Positions 13,009 through 23,700 of a stretch of DNA of 64,000 nt are shown piece by piece. The stretch comes from Dipteris shenzhenensis. Lineage: Eukaryota; Polypodiophyta; Polypodiopsida; Gleicheniales. The position numbers and the translations under genes are program-made. The notes beneath the pieces were generated by a model that did no database searches, was not told the origin of the DNA, and worked only from the letters and a program-made list of their open reading frames with translations. Where the stretch lies: assembly GCA_047967505.1 (NCBI GenBank), contig CM106540.1; one strand, 5' to 3'. Each line of letters begins with the position of its first letter. The stretch's first letter is position 1.

Positions 13009-14466
13009 TATAAGCGGCCTTCAGTTTCCTAAAGGGCAGTAGACCATAACTTGCATTGCATAGTCGTTATTCACAGCCTCCTTCTATCATTTCAATCTGT
13101 TAACTTTAAACAACACCACTTAGAAACAATTTGAGAAATAACTGGATGGAGGCTAGAGTGCCCCTACTCAATGAAACCAAGTACAAGACACAACACTGGC
13201 CCCAAACACTTGGTGCCCCTTCCGGTATTTATTTATTTCTTTAGGAATGAAATTGGTACATACAACAAGGGCTCACCCTTGTGCTTTGCCCCACAGGCAA
13301 TTCCACTGTCCAAGCCAAACCTTGGCTATAACCTGCATTCCATACACTTTCCAAAATGCTCAAGCAGCCTCAAGGTTTCCAAAATGCAATACACCGCCCC
13401 TTGGGCACTCTCCCAGGCACACCCTCTGTATCTGAGTGTTTGCTTAAGCCTGTAAGGTCCGGAGGAAGCTCCAAACAACAAGTGGAGCCACAACAAGCTT
13501 CCAAAAATCACCAAATGCAATCACATGAAAGGAATAGCGACAAGAGAACTCAAACCAGCTTCAAACACCTTCAATCCAGCTCCAGACCAGCTCCGAGGAA
13601 CTCCAATCCAGTCCAGGAAACCTCCATGGGCAACAGATCCTATGTGGAGGCTGGAGAGGGGAAGGAAGAGAGAGATAACAGGCTGGAATCAGAGAGAGAG
13701 AGAGAGAGAGAGAGAGAATAGGAGGGTGTCACGGGCAACAGAGGAAACTGATCAGCCAACAACTTGCCTTGGGGTGTGTGCAAGGAATCGTACGATCAAC
13801 TATACAACAGCCCGTACAATCTGAAAATCCGCCCGTACAGTAGCCAAAGGTTGTACAACAGTAGCAAGTGCTCCGTACAATGTGCAATTAAGACCTTGGG
13901 CTTCGTGCAACGCGAAAGACCCTGTACAGCCTGCGTGGAAAGGCCATACAATCAGCCTTGGATCCCGTACAGCAGCGTTGAAAGGTCTACAGCAAGTATG
14001 GATTCATTAAATGCAGTCCCTACAGTCCGTACAGCCGTACGGACTGGCTCGAGATGCATGAGATTTATGTACGACCTTCAAATGAGTGCCGATGCTCACG
14101 GAGGGGAGAGAGAGAGAGAAAAGCTATGTTGAAAAACCCGTACCTTCATCAAAAACCAAGGTGGAAGGAGAGCAAGGGGGGTTAGGTGTGCATGAGGGGC
14201 AGCCACGTGGCCCCCTCATTAATGCTCTAACCCACACAGACCAGTGGAACATTGGTTTGCCCCTCACATTTAAGTCCTAACCCCTTCTAACCAATGCATT
14301 ATTGGTTTCCTTGGGCCTGACTTTAAGACCCCTCTAAACCTTGCCTTGCCCCTAGCAAGTAGGCCTAGTGTGTGCACCTAGGGACTTCTGGGAAGCGTCG
14401 CTTTCCCCTGGGCTAGCCCCTTCAGCCAAAGCTAGTCACGGTTCATAACTTCACATCCCCGTGACA
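13009..14466 (-). repeat. Left (3') LTR of the gag-only Gypsy-like element
   Basis: This is a direct repeat of 29824-31405. In element orientation it starts TGTCACGGGGATG (right end, 14466) after a purine-rich tract aagaggagggta, as a polypurine tract and LTR start should look, and ends near 13009 where the mate LTR has ...GGTTACA. It carries many GTAC motifs at 13790-14070 and a (GA)n run at about 13689-13718. The mate has about 130 bp extra at about 30158-30290. Confidence 0.75.
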
Positions 14467-15391
14467 TACCCTCCTCTTGAAATAGCAAACTATCAAGTTT
14501 GCTGCTATAAACATAAACCACTAGCAATGACGATATGGTCTAGGAGAGCGTGCAAGTCCATCCATATATCAATGCATCATCCGTGTGGAGTGACTAGTAC
14601 ACTCATCGTAGAAGTCCCATAGCAGATGTGTTGTTAGCAAACAATACCTCAGGTGAGACATACAGTGTCACCAAGCGACTTCTAGACACCGTTAGCCTGT
14701 CTGTTGGTAAGGGGGTGGAGGAACTAACCCCCTCTTGAGCATCAGGCAATGCTCTAGACCTACGCTTTGCTGAGCTTGAAGGAGCTACAACCGAAGTCAG
14801 CTCAAAGCACAACAACTGAGTGGACTACACCACTCTGAGTGAAATCTGCTAGTTCACTTGCCTGCAAAAACTTGAACCTCACACACATGGCAATAAGGGA
14901 TTTGGGAACATAGATCCCGGTACTCGATGTCCTTTCAGACTTGCATCACCGCAAGCCGAATCAGTTCAGCCAATCTATGCTAGACTTGGATCCTTGCCTC
15001 ATGGTTCAAATCAAAAACCAACTGGCATGTACTAAATGGATTTATTGCTCGAGCCATGCCGGGCAACAAGAGCATCCAAAACAGGAATGTGATACGTGGA
15101 TGTGCTGCTCTAGCCATGCCGGGCAACAAGAGCAATCCAAGAGTAACAAGGAATACTTATCTGCAATTTACGATTCAGCCTAGAAGAGGAGACTCTCCAT
15201 CTTCTGATTGATACAAAAATCAACAAAACTAGCAGGGAAGAACCATCCTGCAAATTACCATGCAAAACTAGTAGGGAATAAACATCCTGCCAATAACAAA
15301 GCAACCTAGAAAGAGGAGACTCTCCAATTTCTGGCTGTTACAATTATTCATACCAATATTACTGCTTTTTTACCAAAGGAAAACAAATCTC
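14467..15391 (-). other. 3' internal region of the gag-only element
   Basis: The 925 bp between the gag stop and the 3' LTR should hold protease, RT and integrase in an autonomous Gypsy element. I find none of those motifs on the minus strand. Short duplications are visible: ctctagccatgccgggcaacaagagca and a near copy at about 15050-15135, and cctgcaaattaccatgcaaaactag at about 15245. This absence marks the element as gag-only. Confidence 0.6.
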
Positions 15392-15748
15392 CTAGCATGT
15401 GTGGCTGTCCTTTTTCGCTTCTTGTGCTCCCAAAGGTTGTTTCCATTTACGATTGGGACAATCTTTGGCCTGATGGCCCTCTTCTTTGCAAAGGAAACAC
15501 TTTCCAGCTTCAAATAGAGCTTGCCGTTCCTCATGAGACAATCTCTCTCTGGTACTGGGCTTACTATCAGGTCGCTGGTCCACATCAAACTTGACGTTGG
15601 TCGTCTTGGCAAATTTCCTTTTTGTGAAAGAGTCATCCTGCTGCTTACCTTTGAATCCTGGAGTCATCCCTTGCATGAGAGCATAGGCTGTAGTAGCATT
15701 CTCAATCAGCTGAAATATGTTGGAGACCTTTGTCTTGGTGCAATAGTC
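15392..15748 (-). pseudogene. Gag C-terminus with zinc knuckle (split by Copia)
   Basis: This is the C-terminal part of the gag whose N-terminal part lies at 28471-29715. It contains CFLCKEEGHQAKDC, a canonical CX2CX4HX4C nucleocapsid knuckle, with basic flanks, and stops at 15392. The coding frame is continuous back to the Copia insertion site, where the target duplication tagtc sits at 15744-15748. Rejoining across the insertion places a helical segment (about PKELRDYC) directly before this part, as expected for one interrupted gene. Confidence 0.75.
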
Positions 15749-16024
15749 TGTTGGAATTATATCTATAATTCAGCAGTGACCAATGTAATATAATAAGTTA
15801 GTTAGGGGCACTTTTCCCTCTTTTAGAGGTTTTTCCCCCTAACTGCAGTTAGTTCACTAACTATGGTTAGTGACTACTAAGGTTTTGTCACTATGACAAA
15901 ACCTTATCTACACTACTTTGTGTTGTACTCTTTTACACACTCTATTGAGCAACTACAGCTTTTAAGCTTACGTCTCTCTCACTCTCTCTTGCTCTCACTC
16001 TCTCTATCTATCTCCATTCCTTCA
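15749..16024 (+). repeat. 5' LTR of the young Copia
   Basis: It begins TGTTGGAATTAT and ends CCATTCCTTCA. It differs from the 3' LTR at a single site near 15774. Pyrimidine-rich ctctctcact repeats occupy its last 60 bp. The PBS begins two bases downstream. Confidence 0.95.
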
Positions 16025-16026
16025 TA

Positions 16027-16038
16027 TGGTATCAGAGC
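16027..16038 (+). promoter_or_regulatory. Primer-binding site, initiator tRNA-Met
   Basis: TGGTATCAGAGC is the standard complement of the 3' end of plant initiator tRNA-Met and primes minus-strand cDNA synthesis. It lies two bases after the 5' LTR. Confidence 0.9.
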
Positions 16039-16099
16039 AGGTCCAAGAGTCTTGTGCTCCTTGCTCCCTCAAGCTTCAATCATAACCTCGACTTTTCAG

Positions 16100-16510
16100 C
16101 CTCAACAAATCAGACCGTACAGTCCGTACGACTGTACGGATTTCTATCGCCTGCCGTACGAACAGCTTCCCGTACGATTCTGTCGCCTGCCGTACGATTT
16201 CGCCTAAGTACATCGCCGTACATCGTACCTGAGTACATCTCCGTACGATTCTGTCGCCTGCCGTACAAATCCGTACCTCTACGCCGTACTTCGCCGTACA
16301 GCGCCGAATCTGTCAGTCGTACTTCGCCGTACAGCGCCGAATCTGTTCGTCACCTGCAGTCGTACTTGCTGTACCTGTAGTCGTACTTTGCCGTACCCTG
16401 TGACCGTACACCGTACAGCGCCGTCGATCTGTACTGCATTTGCTTTTCGCTGTACCAGCAATCTGTACTTCGCTGTCAATCCGTACTGCATCTGCTTCAG
16501 TACAGCAGCA
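16100..16510 (+). promoter_or_regulatory. GTAC-rich leader of the young Copia
   Basis: About 28 GTAC tetramers occur in roughly 400 bp of the untranslated leader, most as ccGTACg or cGTACttcgccGTACagc, arranged in loose repeats (gattctgtcgcctgccgtac occurs three times). Random sequence of this length would give one or two. GTAC is the core recognised by plant SBP/SPL factors and copper-response regulators, but any regulatory role here is inference. Confidence 0.5.
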
Positions 16511-17055
16511 CGGATCTTCTTGGTTTTGGACAAGAGATCTGGCAGGCTAAGTTTTTGGCAGGTCATCTTCATTTTGGCAAGTGATTTTTGACAGGCTAAG
16601 TTTGCAACAGCCATTGTTTGGCTAAGTATTCTGCTAGAATATTTGGGGCATTTTGCAGATTGAAGCCATTGCAATCATTGGGCAATTTTGAAGATATCAC
16701 AAGAGCAAAATTGCAGATTTATCTGAAATTTGGGGCTTTTGTATTAAAATTGCAGATTTGGGGCTTTTGACATTTTTACCCCTTTCTGGCTGCAATTTCT
16801 AGCTACAAATTGGGGCTTTTGTGTTTGGAGAGCATTTTTTGGAGTATTCAGTATATACTGCCTTTATTGGAGTGTTTGAAACACTTTTGGCAGATTTTGG
16901 AGAGTGTTCTATGCTTGGACAGATTTCTGACAGCTCAAGTGCAGAAATCTAAGTTGCTTATACAGCCCGTGCTTGGGTTTGGTTTTTGGGAGTTGTGCAT
17001 TTTATTCCCAGTAAGGGAATTCAGCTTTGTATCTGCTTCAATTCTTTTTTCAGAT

Positions 17056-17799
17056 ATGGCCCATCAAAATCAGAATGATTTTCAGTTCGGTGGTCTTTCT
17101 CAGGAAGACAAATTGGATGGTACCAACTACTCCCTCTGGAGTTTCATGGTACGTAATATTCTGATTTCTCGCAATCTATGGGATTATGTCAATGGGGATG
17201 AAATCCGACCAGCAGATATTGCACCTGCTACCCCTCCTCACCAAGGAGGTGGAAGAGGTCGTGCACAAGGTGCAGCTGCAGGACAAGTTGTTGGTGCAGC
17301 TACAGTTAATACTCCTGAACAAAAGAGATGGGATTCACGGGATGCCTTAGCCTTGTCTTGCATCTCTCTTTCAGTGAAAAGATCAATCATTCCGCATATC
17401 CGGTCGTGTAAGACCTCCAGGGCAGCGTGGGATATTTTGGAAAGCATGTATGCAGCACGGAATGATGCCAGGGTATCTTTTTTAAAAAGAGAGTTGAGCA
17501 ATACACATATGGAGGAGGGTGACTCCATGTCAGCCCACCTCACTAAGCTACAGGATCTCAGAGAGCAGTTGTTAAATATAGATGAAATTATTCCTGATTC
17601 AGAGATGATTACAACCACTCTGAATTCTCTTCCTGAGTCTTATCTCAGCTTTCATACTTCGCTGAATTTATCATTGAGGGGGGGTGCAAATCCTCTTTCT
17701 TTTCATGAGCTGATAGGACTTCTGCTTCAGGAAGAGCAGACCAGGAAAAATTTGGCTTCACGTGCAGGTGAACAAGCAATGCTCTCAAAATTCAAATAA
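17056..17799 (+). CDS. Copia gag (capsid part), ended by an in-frame TAA
   Basis: From the ATG at 17056 (MAHQNQNDF) the frame encodes 247 residues with a Ty1/Copia gag layout: LDGTNYSLWSFMVRNIL near residues 18-34, then a helical UBN2-type region (AAWDILESMYAARNDARVSF, LNSLPESYLSF) up to LLQEEQTRKNLAS. It ends at TAA 17797-17799. The same frame continues after the stop into the basic linker and zinc knuckle, so the stop separates capsid from nucleocapsid. I chose ATG 17056 because sequence upstream in the same frame has no gag character. The stop probably arose by AAA-to-TAA mutation, but programmed readthrough cannot be excluded. Confidence 0.85.
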   Translation: MAHQNQNDFQFGGLSQEDKLDGTNYSLWSFMVRNILISRNLWDYVNGDEIRPADIAPATPPHQGGGRGRAQGAAAGQVVGAATVNTPEQKRWDSRDALALSCISLSVKRSIIPHIRSCKTSRAAWDILESMYAARNDARVSFLKRELSNTHMEEGDSMSAHLTKLQDLREQLLNIDEIIPDSEMITTTLNSLPESYLSFHTSLNLSLRGGANPLSFHELIGLLLQEEQTRKNLASRAGEQAMLSKFK

Positions 17800-18853
17800 A
17801 AAACAAAGGGACAGGCAAAAACAGCAGCAAATCAGCCTTCCAGTGGGTCAGGACAGCCTTCACAAAAGGCTAAAAGTGATGCAAGCAAGCCCAAAAAGAA
17901 GGGTTTCTGTCACTACTGCAAAAAGCCAGGTCATCACATAGCAGAATGCAGGAAAAGGATTGCAAAGGAAAAGAAAAACAGCTCAGGAATGGCTGTTTCA
18001 GATTCATCCCCTTGTGCATCTGACAGTGGGGATGCTGCAGCCAACTTTGTTGGTCAAGATTATGCCTTTTTATCTTGCATTTCTGATTCTAGGTTGGCTG
18101 TTCCAGATGCTCAAGCTAGTACAGCTTCATGCAGTGATGATACATATGCATTTTTGACTTGCAGTTTTGACTCTCCTTCAGATGCATCTGCTTTCAGTGT
18201 TGATGAAACACTGAACACATGGTATTTTGACAGCGGTGCATCCAAGCACATCACTTCGAGGAAGTGTCTCTTTACTTCCTTGAATCCACCCCCTGTTGGT
18301 AAGAAAGTCACTTGTGCCAACAACTCCTCATATTCAGTACGTGGCACAGGAGAAGTTGAGCTCACTGCAATTGATGGCTCAATTTTCAGACTTTCTGATG
18401 TTTTATATGTGCCTGGCATAACCAAAAATCTCCTTTCAGTGTCCACTCTTAACAGAGATGGATTTCAGGTCATCTTTGAGGATGACAAATGTGCTGTCCG
18501 GGACAGGGAAGCTAACTATGCCTTAATGTTATCTGGTACCCTGCTGCGTGGGCTTTTTCAGCTTGATATTTTTCAGAAAAGAGCAGCTCATGCTTTGGCA
18601 ATTTCTTCCCCTACAGTTGCCATGCAAAATGCAGAATTATGGCATGCCAGATATGGCCACATGAATTACAACAGCTTGATGACACTTCAAAAATTTTCAA
18701 TGGTTGATGCATTGCCCCCTCTTGAGATACCTCCTCCACATGCCTGTGAAGGGTGCATTTTAGGTAAAATGCATAGATTTCCCTTCAAGAAGGATGGTTC
18801 AGTTAAAGCTGTTCGCAAATTGCAGCTTATACACAGTGATGTCTGTGGTCCCA

Positions 18854-19311
18854 TGTTACGCTCTAGCCGAGGTAGCATGACCTCGGAAGAATCAGTCGAC
18901 ATTTCCCTTATAGGATCTATCTTTGTAATATATGTGTTTGCGCTTTATGTAAATGATCGGGAGGGATTAATGTCAAGGTCCTAGGTGAGGGCTGATAGCA
19001 CCGGACTAGATAGATCTGAGACCAGGGGCCTAGTGCAAAGAAGTTGCCTAGGGGCAAGGAATTAAATGCATCCCAAGAGAGGGGTGAAATGTTGCATTAG
19101 AAAGGCCCTATATGGATGACATGTGGCATCTAGATCTATCTAGGGAATTGGGGTCTGTCAAGGCTTGAGAGAGAATGAAGAATTGGGATTTACGTGATTT
19201 CGAAATGGTTCTCTCTCTGATGCTTGAAGTTTTGGCAGTTTGGCTGGGTGGACAAGAGAGGTGCTACTCCCGTGATCAGCAGTAGCGGCTAGGAAAGAGA
19301 AATCTGTTATA
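18854..19311 (+). repeat. 5' LTR of the chromovirus
   Basis: 458 bp, beginning TGTTACGCTCTAGCCGAGG and ending AAATCTGTTATA. It matches the 3' LTR at every position I compared. It contains CTTTGTAATATATG and other AT-rich stretches, but I cannot fix a TATA box or transcript start. Confidence 0.95.
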
Positions 19312-19313
19312 TT

Positions 19314-19325
19314 TGGTATCAGAGC
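19314..19325 (+). promoter_or_regulatory. Chromovirus primer-binding site
   Basis: TGGTATCAGAGC, complementary to the initiator tRNA-Met 3' end, lies two bases after the 5' LTR. Confidence 0.9.
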
Positions 19326-20222
19326 GACGGGTTGTGTAGGGGTAAGACTTGGGAGCAGCGCAAATGAACGGCGCTCACGTGGAAGGGTGACGTGCTGCGG
19401 TGAATCGACGCAGACAGGCCCAAGGTTGAGAGAAAGAGGTGACGCTGGTCAGCGGAAAGTACCAGGGGAGACTTCGATTGATGCAGCGGCCAGTGAGCGG
19501 CAAAGTTGAAGGCTGGCTGGTCGTCGCGTGAGCTCGTGAAGGACTTGTGTGCACGTCGTCCGGGGGAGTGGTCGGAGCTGTCGATGAATGGAATTGGAGA
19601 GTCCAATGGGGACACGTCTTACGTAATAGGCGATACGTAATAGGTGATATCCATCGTAAGGGCGCTGACCTATGAACGACGTGGGCAGTCGGTGATTGAC
19701 GACGGATCAACGGAAGACCTGGAATGGGATACGCAGTTGACTCGACGCAATAATAGAGGAAGAGCGCAGGAGGGTTCCGTTGATTCTGACCTCCATGCGA
19801 TGAACTACGATGACGTGACGACGAGGGGTCTGAGTGTAGCCCTCCCGCACTTGGCATAGTTGATCGGACCTGACGGAGGGGAACCCGTGGAGAACAGTTG
19901 GTAACAGCAGTCGACTGTTTCTCTGGCGCGCATACAGTCAGCGTAGGGATGATTTGTTAGAACTGCCAGCAGGCCGTACGTGCAGGCTGCGACACATTCC
20001 AAACAGAAGGGAAAAAAGTTGTATCAGTGCAAGCAGATCATTCGTGGAGGCTACAGTCTTCGGGGACTCGGATTGCGTGGAGTTTCCAGGGAGCATCGAA
20101 CTTTCCTTCACTATAAAATTTCAGTTTGATTATACAGTTTGTTGTTTTAGTATAGAGGAGTTTACGGTTACTATACTTGTGTGTATGCATGCGTGCTCCG
20201 ATCAGAATCAGTTTGCAGAAAA

Positions 20223-20319
20223 TTCCCTAGTATAGGGAAAAGCGCTATTTGGGTTATGCATCTATCAAATGCCTGGTCAGTGTGCATAAGGGATTGCAGG
20301 AATTCCCTAGTATAGGGAA
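20223..20319 (+). repeat. Duplicated 17-bp palindrome in the chromovirus leader
   Basis: TTCCCTAGTATAGGGAA (7-bp perfect arms, 3-base loop) occurs at 20223-20239 and again at 20303-20319, 80 bp apart, both in the RNA leader upstream of gag. Such hairpins could act in genomic RNA dimerisation or packaging; that is inference. Confidence 0.6.
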
Positions 20320-20434
20320 TGGTGTTCAGAGTGTCAGTACCCTGAATTGTGTCAGCTTGTGATTACAGTGTTCTAGGGGTGTGTTAAAAAAAAAAAAAAA
20401 AAAAAAACCCCAAAACAAAACGCCTACTGAACTA

Positions 20435-20767
20435 ATGGAAGCAGAAGAAGGGGCTTCCAGGAGGGACCCTGGTGAATCAGGAGTCCGGCCGACCCAGCAG
20501 GGATCGCGCCCAGTAGCTCACACTTTATCTGGCAGGATTGCATTGTTGGAGGATGCCTTGCAACAGTTGTTAGCGCAGCAATTACAAGCCAATGCAGGGC
20601 AGTCCGAACTTAGGAGAGTATTACAGAGTATGTCTGCCAGACCTCGAGAGAGGAGAAGGGAAAGGCTCCAATGGAACCGGAGTCTAGTGTCCATACGGTC
20701 GAGCCTAGGAAGGCTAAAGTGCCAAATATTGCAAATTACAGACCGGAAAAGTATTCTGGTCGGATGA
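20435..20767 (+). CDS. Chromovirus upstream frame, probable gag N-terminus
   Basis: From ATG 20435, 111 codons open with MEAEEGASRRDPGESG and include a Leu/Gln-rich amphipathic helix (LEDALQQLLAQQLQ) and an Arg-rich stretch. The layout resembles the N-terminus of plant Gypsy gags. It overlaps the main frame (ATG 20671) by 97 bp in the -1 relation. It may be the true gag N-terminus joined by a -1 shift or separated by an indel, or a short leader peptide. A 22-A run (20386-20407) lies just upstream. Confidence 0.5.
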   Translation: MEAEEGASRRDPGESGVRPTQQGSRPVAHTLSGRIALLEDALQQLLAQQLQANAGQSELRRVLQSMSARPRERRRERLQWNRSLVSIRSSLGRLKCQILQITDRKSILVG

Positions 20768-23700
20768 ACGACCGTAGCTCCGATGTCATTGAGACATGGT
20801 TACACAAATGGGACGAGGCGTTCGCCATTTGTGAGATCAGAAATGACATCAAAAAGATCCGCGAGGCCACCCATATGTTTAGTGAGGCAGCGGATCGGTG
20901 GTGGATTAAGCAACAAAAAGATGGCATAGCATCCACTACCTGGGAGGGGTTTAAAAGAGAGTTCAGGAAACACTTCTTACCTCCTGACGAGGCATCCCGA
21001 GCTTGGGATCAATATAGGAACCTGCGTCAGAGAAATTTATCAGTGGCAGAATACACTGATAAGTTTCGAGAGAGTGTAATGAAGGTTGACGAACCCCTGC
21101 CTCAATCAATCCAAGTGAAAGATTTCATATTTGGATTGAATGACCGAATAAAAATGGAAGTTCGGGCTAAGTACGCGAACACGCTAGATGATGCAATAGC
21201 TATAGCCTTGAACTACGAGGATGCCAAGGGCAGCAAGCCAAGTGGGTTTGCACAGGTTGGAACCCAGTATGGGTATCCGAAGAAATCTGGGTTTAAGAAG
21301 AAGTGGACTAGTAAAGGGAGTGGTTCGCAGCCTAGTGGTCAAGCCAAGCAGGCGAGACCGGCTGAAACTCCTAAACCAAGTACCACTATTGGAGTGAAGA
21401 GAAAAGTAACTCCAATGGCAGCCCGGGCTTGGTCTAAGTCTCCCTTGAACCCGGAACAAAGGGAAAAAGCGAGGAGAGAAGGTTTATGCTTTGGTTGCCT
21501 TCAACCTCATCAGTGGAGAGATTGTCCACGTAATAAAGATCGTCGGATGGCTGAGATGGTGATCTCAGAGTGCGACGTGGAGATGCAGGGAAGTCCCAGA
21601 GCAGAAGAGATGCAGATTCAGCTAGCGGGATCTTCTCAGAGGTTAGTACCTTGTTTGTTCTGTGTGTCTGTTACTAAGTTAGTGACGAGTGCACCTGATA
21701 ACATCCTATCTAAGCCCGCAGCAACGGGGTATACAGCCTTCAATGATACGGAGTTAATCAAAATGAAAGGGCAAGTGGCCAATCATGATGTCATTGTGTT
21801 GTTTGACTCAGCGTCAACTCACAATGTGATTAACTCCAAGCTCGTGAAGAGGCTGAAATTAAAAACAAGTCCATCTGACTATGCGTATACAGTCAGGATG
21901 GCTGATGGAAGTTCAACTGAAGTATGGGACCAAAGGGTTACCCAGTTGGAGCTTCGGATTCAGGACTATGCTGAGAAGCTTGATTTTGAAATAACCAAGC
22001 TTGCTCATGCGGATATAGCCCTGGGAATGGCGTGGCATTCTAGGAAGAATCCAGCCATTGATTGGAAAAAGCACGTATATCAATTCAAGATGAATGATGT
22101 GCTTTATGTCTTGCGAGGTGAAAGAGATATACCTCAGGGACCGTTGGTTTCCGTGATGGAAATCAGAAAGGCTCAAGTAGAGTCTTTATACCTTTGCACA
22201 GCATCGGTAGAGTCGGTGGATGAGTCTTCGGCTAGTACTGATGTTATGCAAAGTGATGAGATGGCCAAGCTGGCTAATCTTATAACAGAGGAGTTCTCTG
22301 AATGCTTTAGGGATGAACTACCTTATGGGTTACCTCCAGAACGGAAAGTTCAGCATAAGATTGAACTGATCCCGGGGGCAGAACCTGTAAATAGACCTCC
22401 CTATAGAATGAGCTTTACTGAAGAAGCGGAGGTGCGTAGGCAACTGGAAGAATACCTCAAGTTGGGGCAGATTCAACCAAGTTTCTCACCTTTTGCTTCA
22501 CCAGTGATATTAAAGAGGAAAAAGGATGATACGTTTCGCCTCTGTATAGATTACAGAGCATTGAATAATATCACTGTTAAGCACAGGTATCCGATGGCTC
22601 GGATTGATGATTTGCTAGATGCATTACATGGAGCCGTGATTTTCAGCAAGATAGATCTTAAGTGCGGCTATCATCAGATCCGGATTAGAGCTGAGGATGT
22701 GCATAAAACCGCTTTTAGAAGCAGGTTTGGTCATTATGAGTTTTTGGTAATGCCCTTCGGACTTACCAATGCTCCAGCGACCTTCGTCATGCTTATGAAC
22801 GACTTATTACGACCGTATATCGGAAAGTTCGTAGTACATTTCATTGACGATATCTTGATATTCAGTAAAAGTGTTACTGAGCATTATGAACACTTAAGGA
22901 TAGTGTTCAGTACTTTGAGGAAAGCCAGTCTTTACGTGAATAAAAAGAAAACTATACTGTGTATGGTTAGGCTTGAGTACTTAGGGTTCATAATTACTCC
23001 ACAGGGGGTTGAAATGGATCCGAAGAAAGTGGCTGCGATACTGACTTGGCCAATCCCTCAGAGTCTGACCGCGTTGCGATCATTCTTGGGATTTGTCCAG
23101 TTTTATAGAAGGCATATCAAAGGATATTCCGGAATAGTATCGCCATTGACTGATCTGACCTCAGATAAAATACCTTTTATTTGGGGACAGAATCAACAAG
23201 AAAGTTTTAACACCATAAAACAAGCTGTGGTCTCAGGACCGGTGTTAAAAATAGTTGATCCCCAGAAACCGTTGTTCCTAGAAACCGATGCAAGTGGCAT
23301 TGCGGTAGGAGCAGTTCTCCTTCAAGAGGGAAGGCCAGTAGCCTTTGAAAGCAAGAAGCTTTCTCCCTCTCAAAGGAATTGGCCAACTCATGAATTGGAG
23401 TTGTATGCTGTTATCCATGCTTTGAAAACATGGAGGCATTATCTGTATGGTTCAGAGTTTTATGTGGATGTGGATCATGATACTCTGAAACATTTCTGTA
23501 AACAGCCTGACTTGAGGGGCCGCCAAGCTAGGTGGGCAGAGCTCATGCAGGAGTTTAATCTAACGATTCGGTACCGAAGAGGAAAAGACAATAAGGTAGC
23601 TGATGCGTTGTCTCGCATTATGCACAACCTGAGTTTCACGGTATTAGAGAGTGCTCTAATGACCGAGATCAGAGAAACTCAGAAGGTGGACGAGTTTGTC

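Noticed and set aside
18854-18984. Continuation of the Copia pol frame for 43 codons past 18853
   Set aside because: These codons are read from the chromovirus LTR; the true continuation is at 25613.
19375-19857. Minus-strand frame of 160 codons in the chromovirus leader
   Set aside because: Ser/Pro/His-rich reverse of an untranslated leader; no family resemblance.
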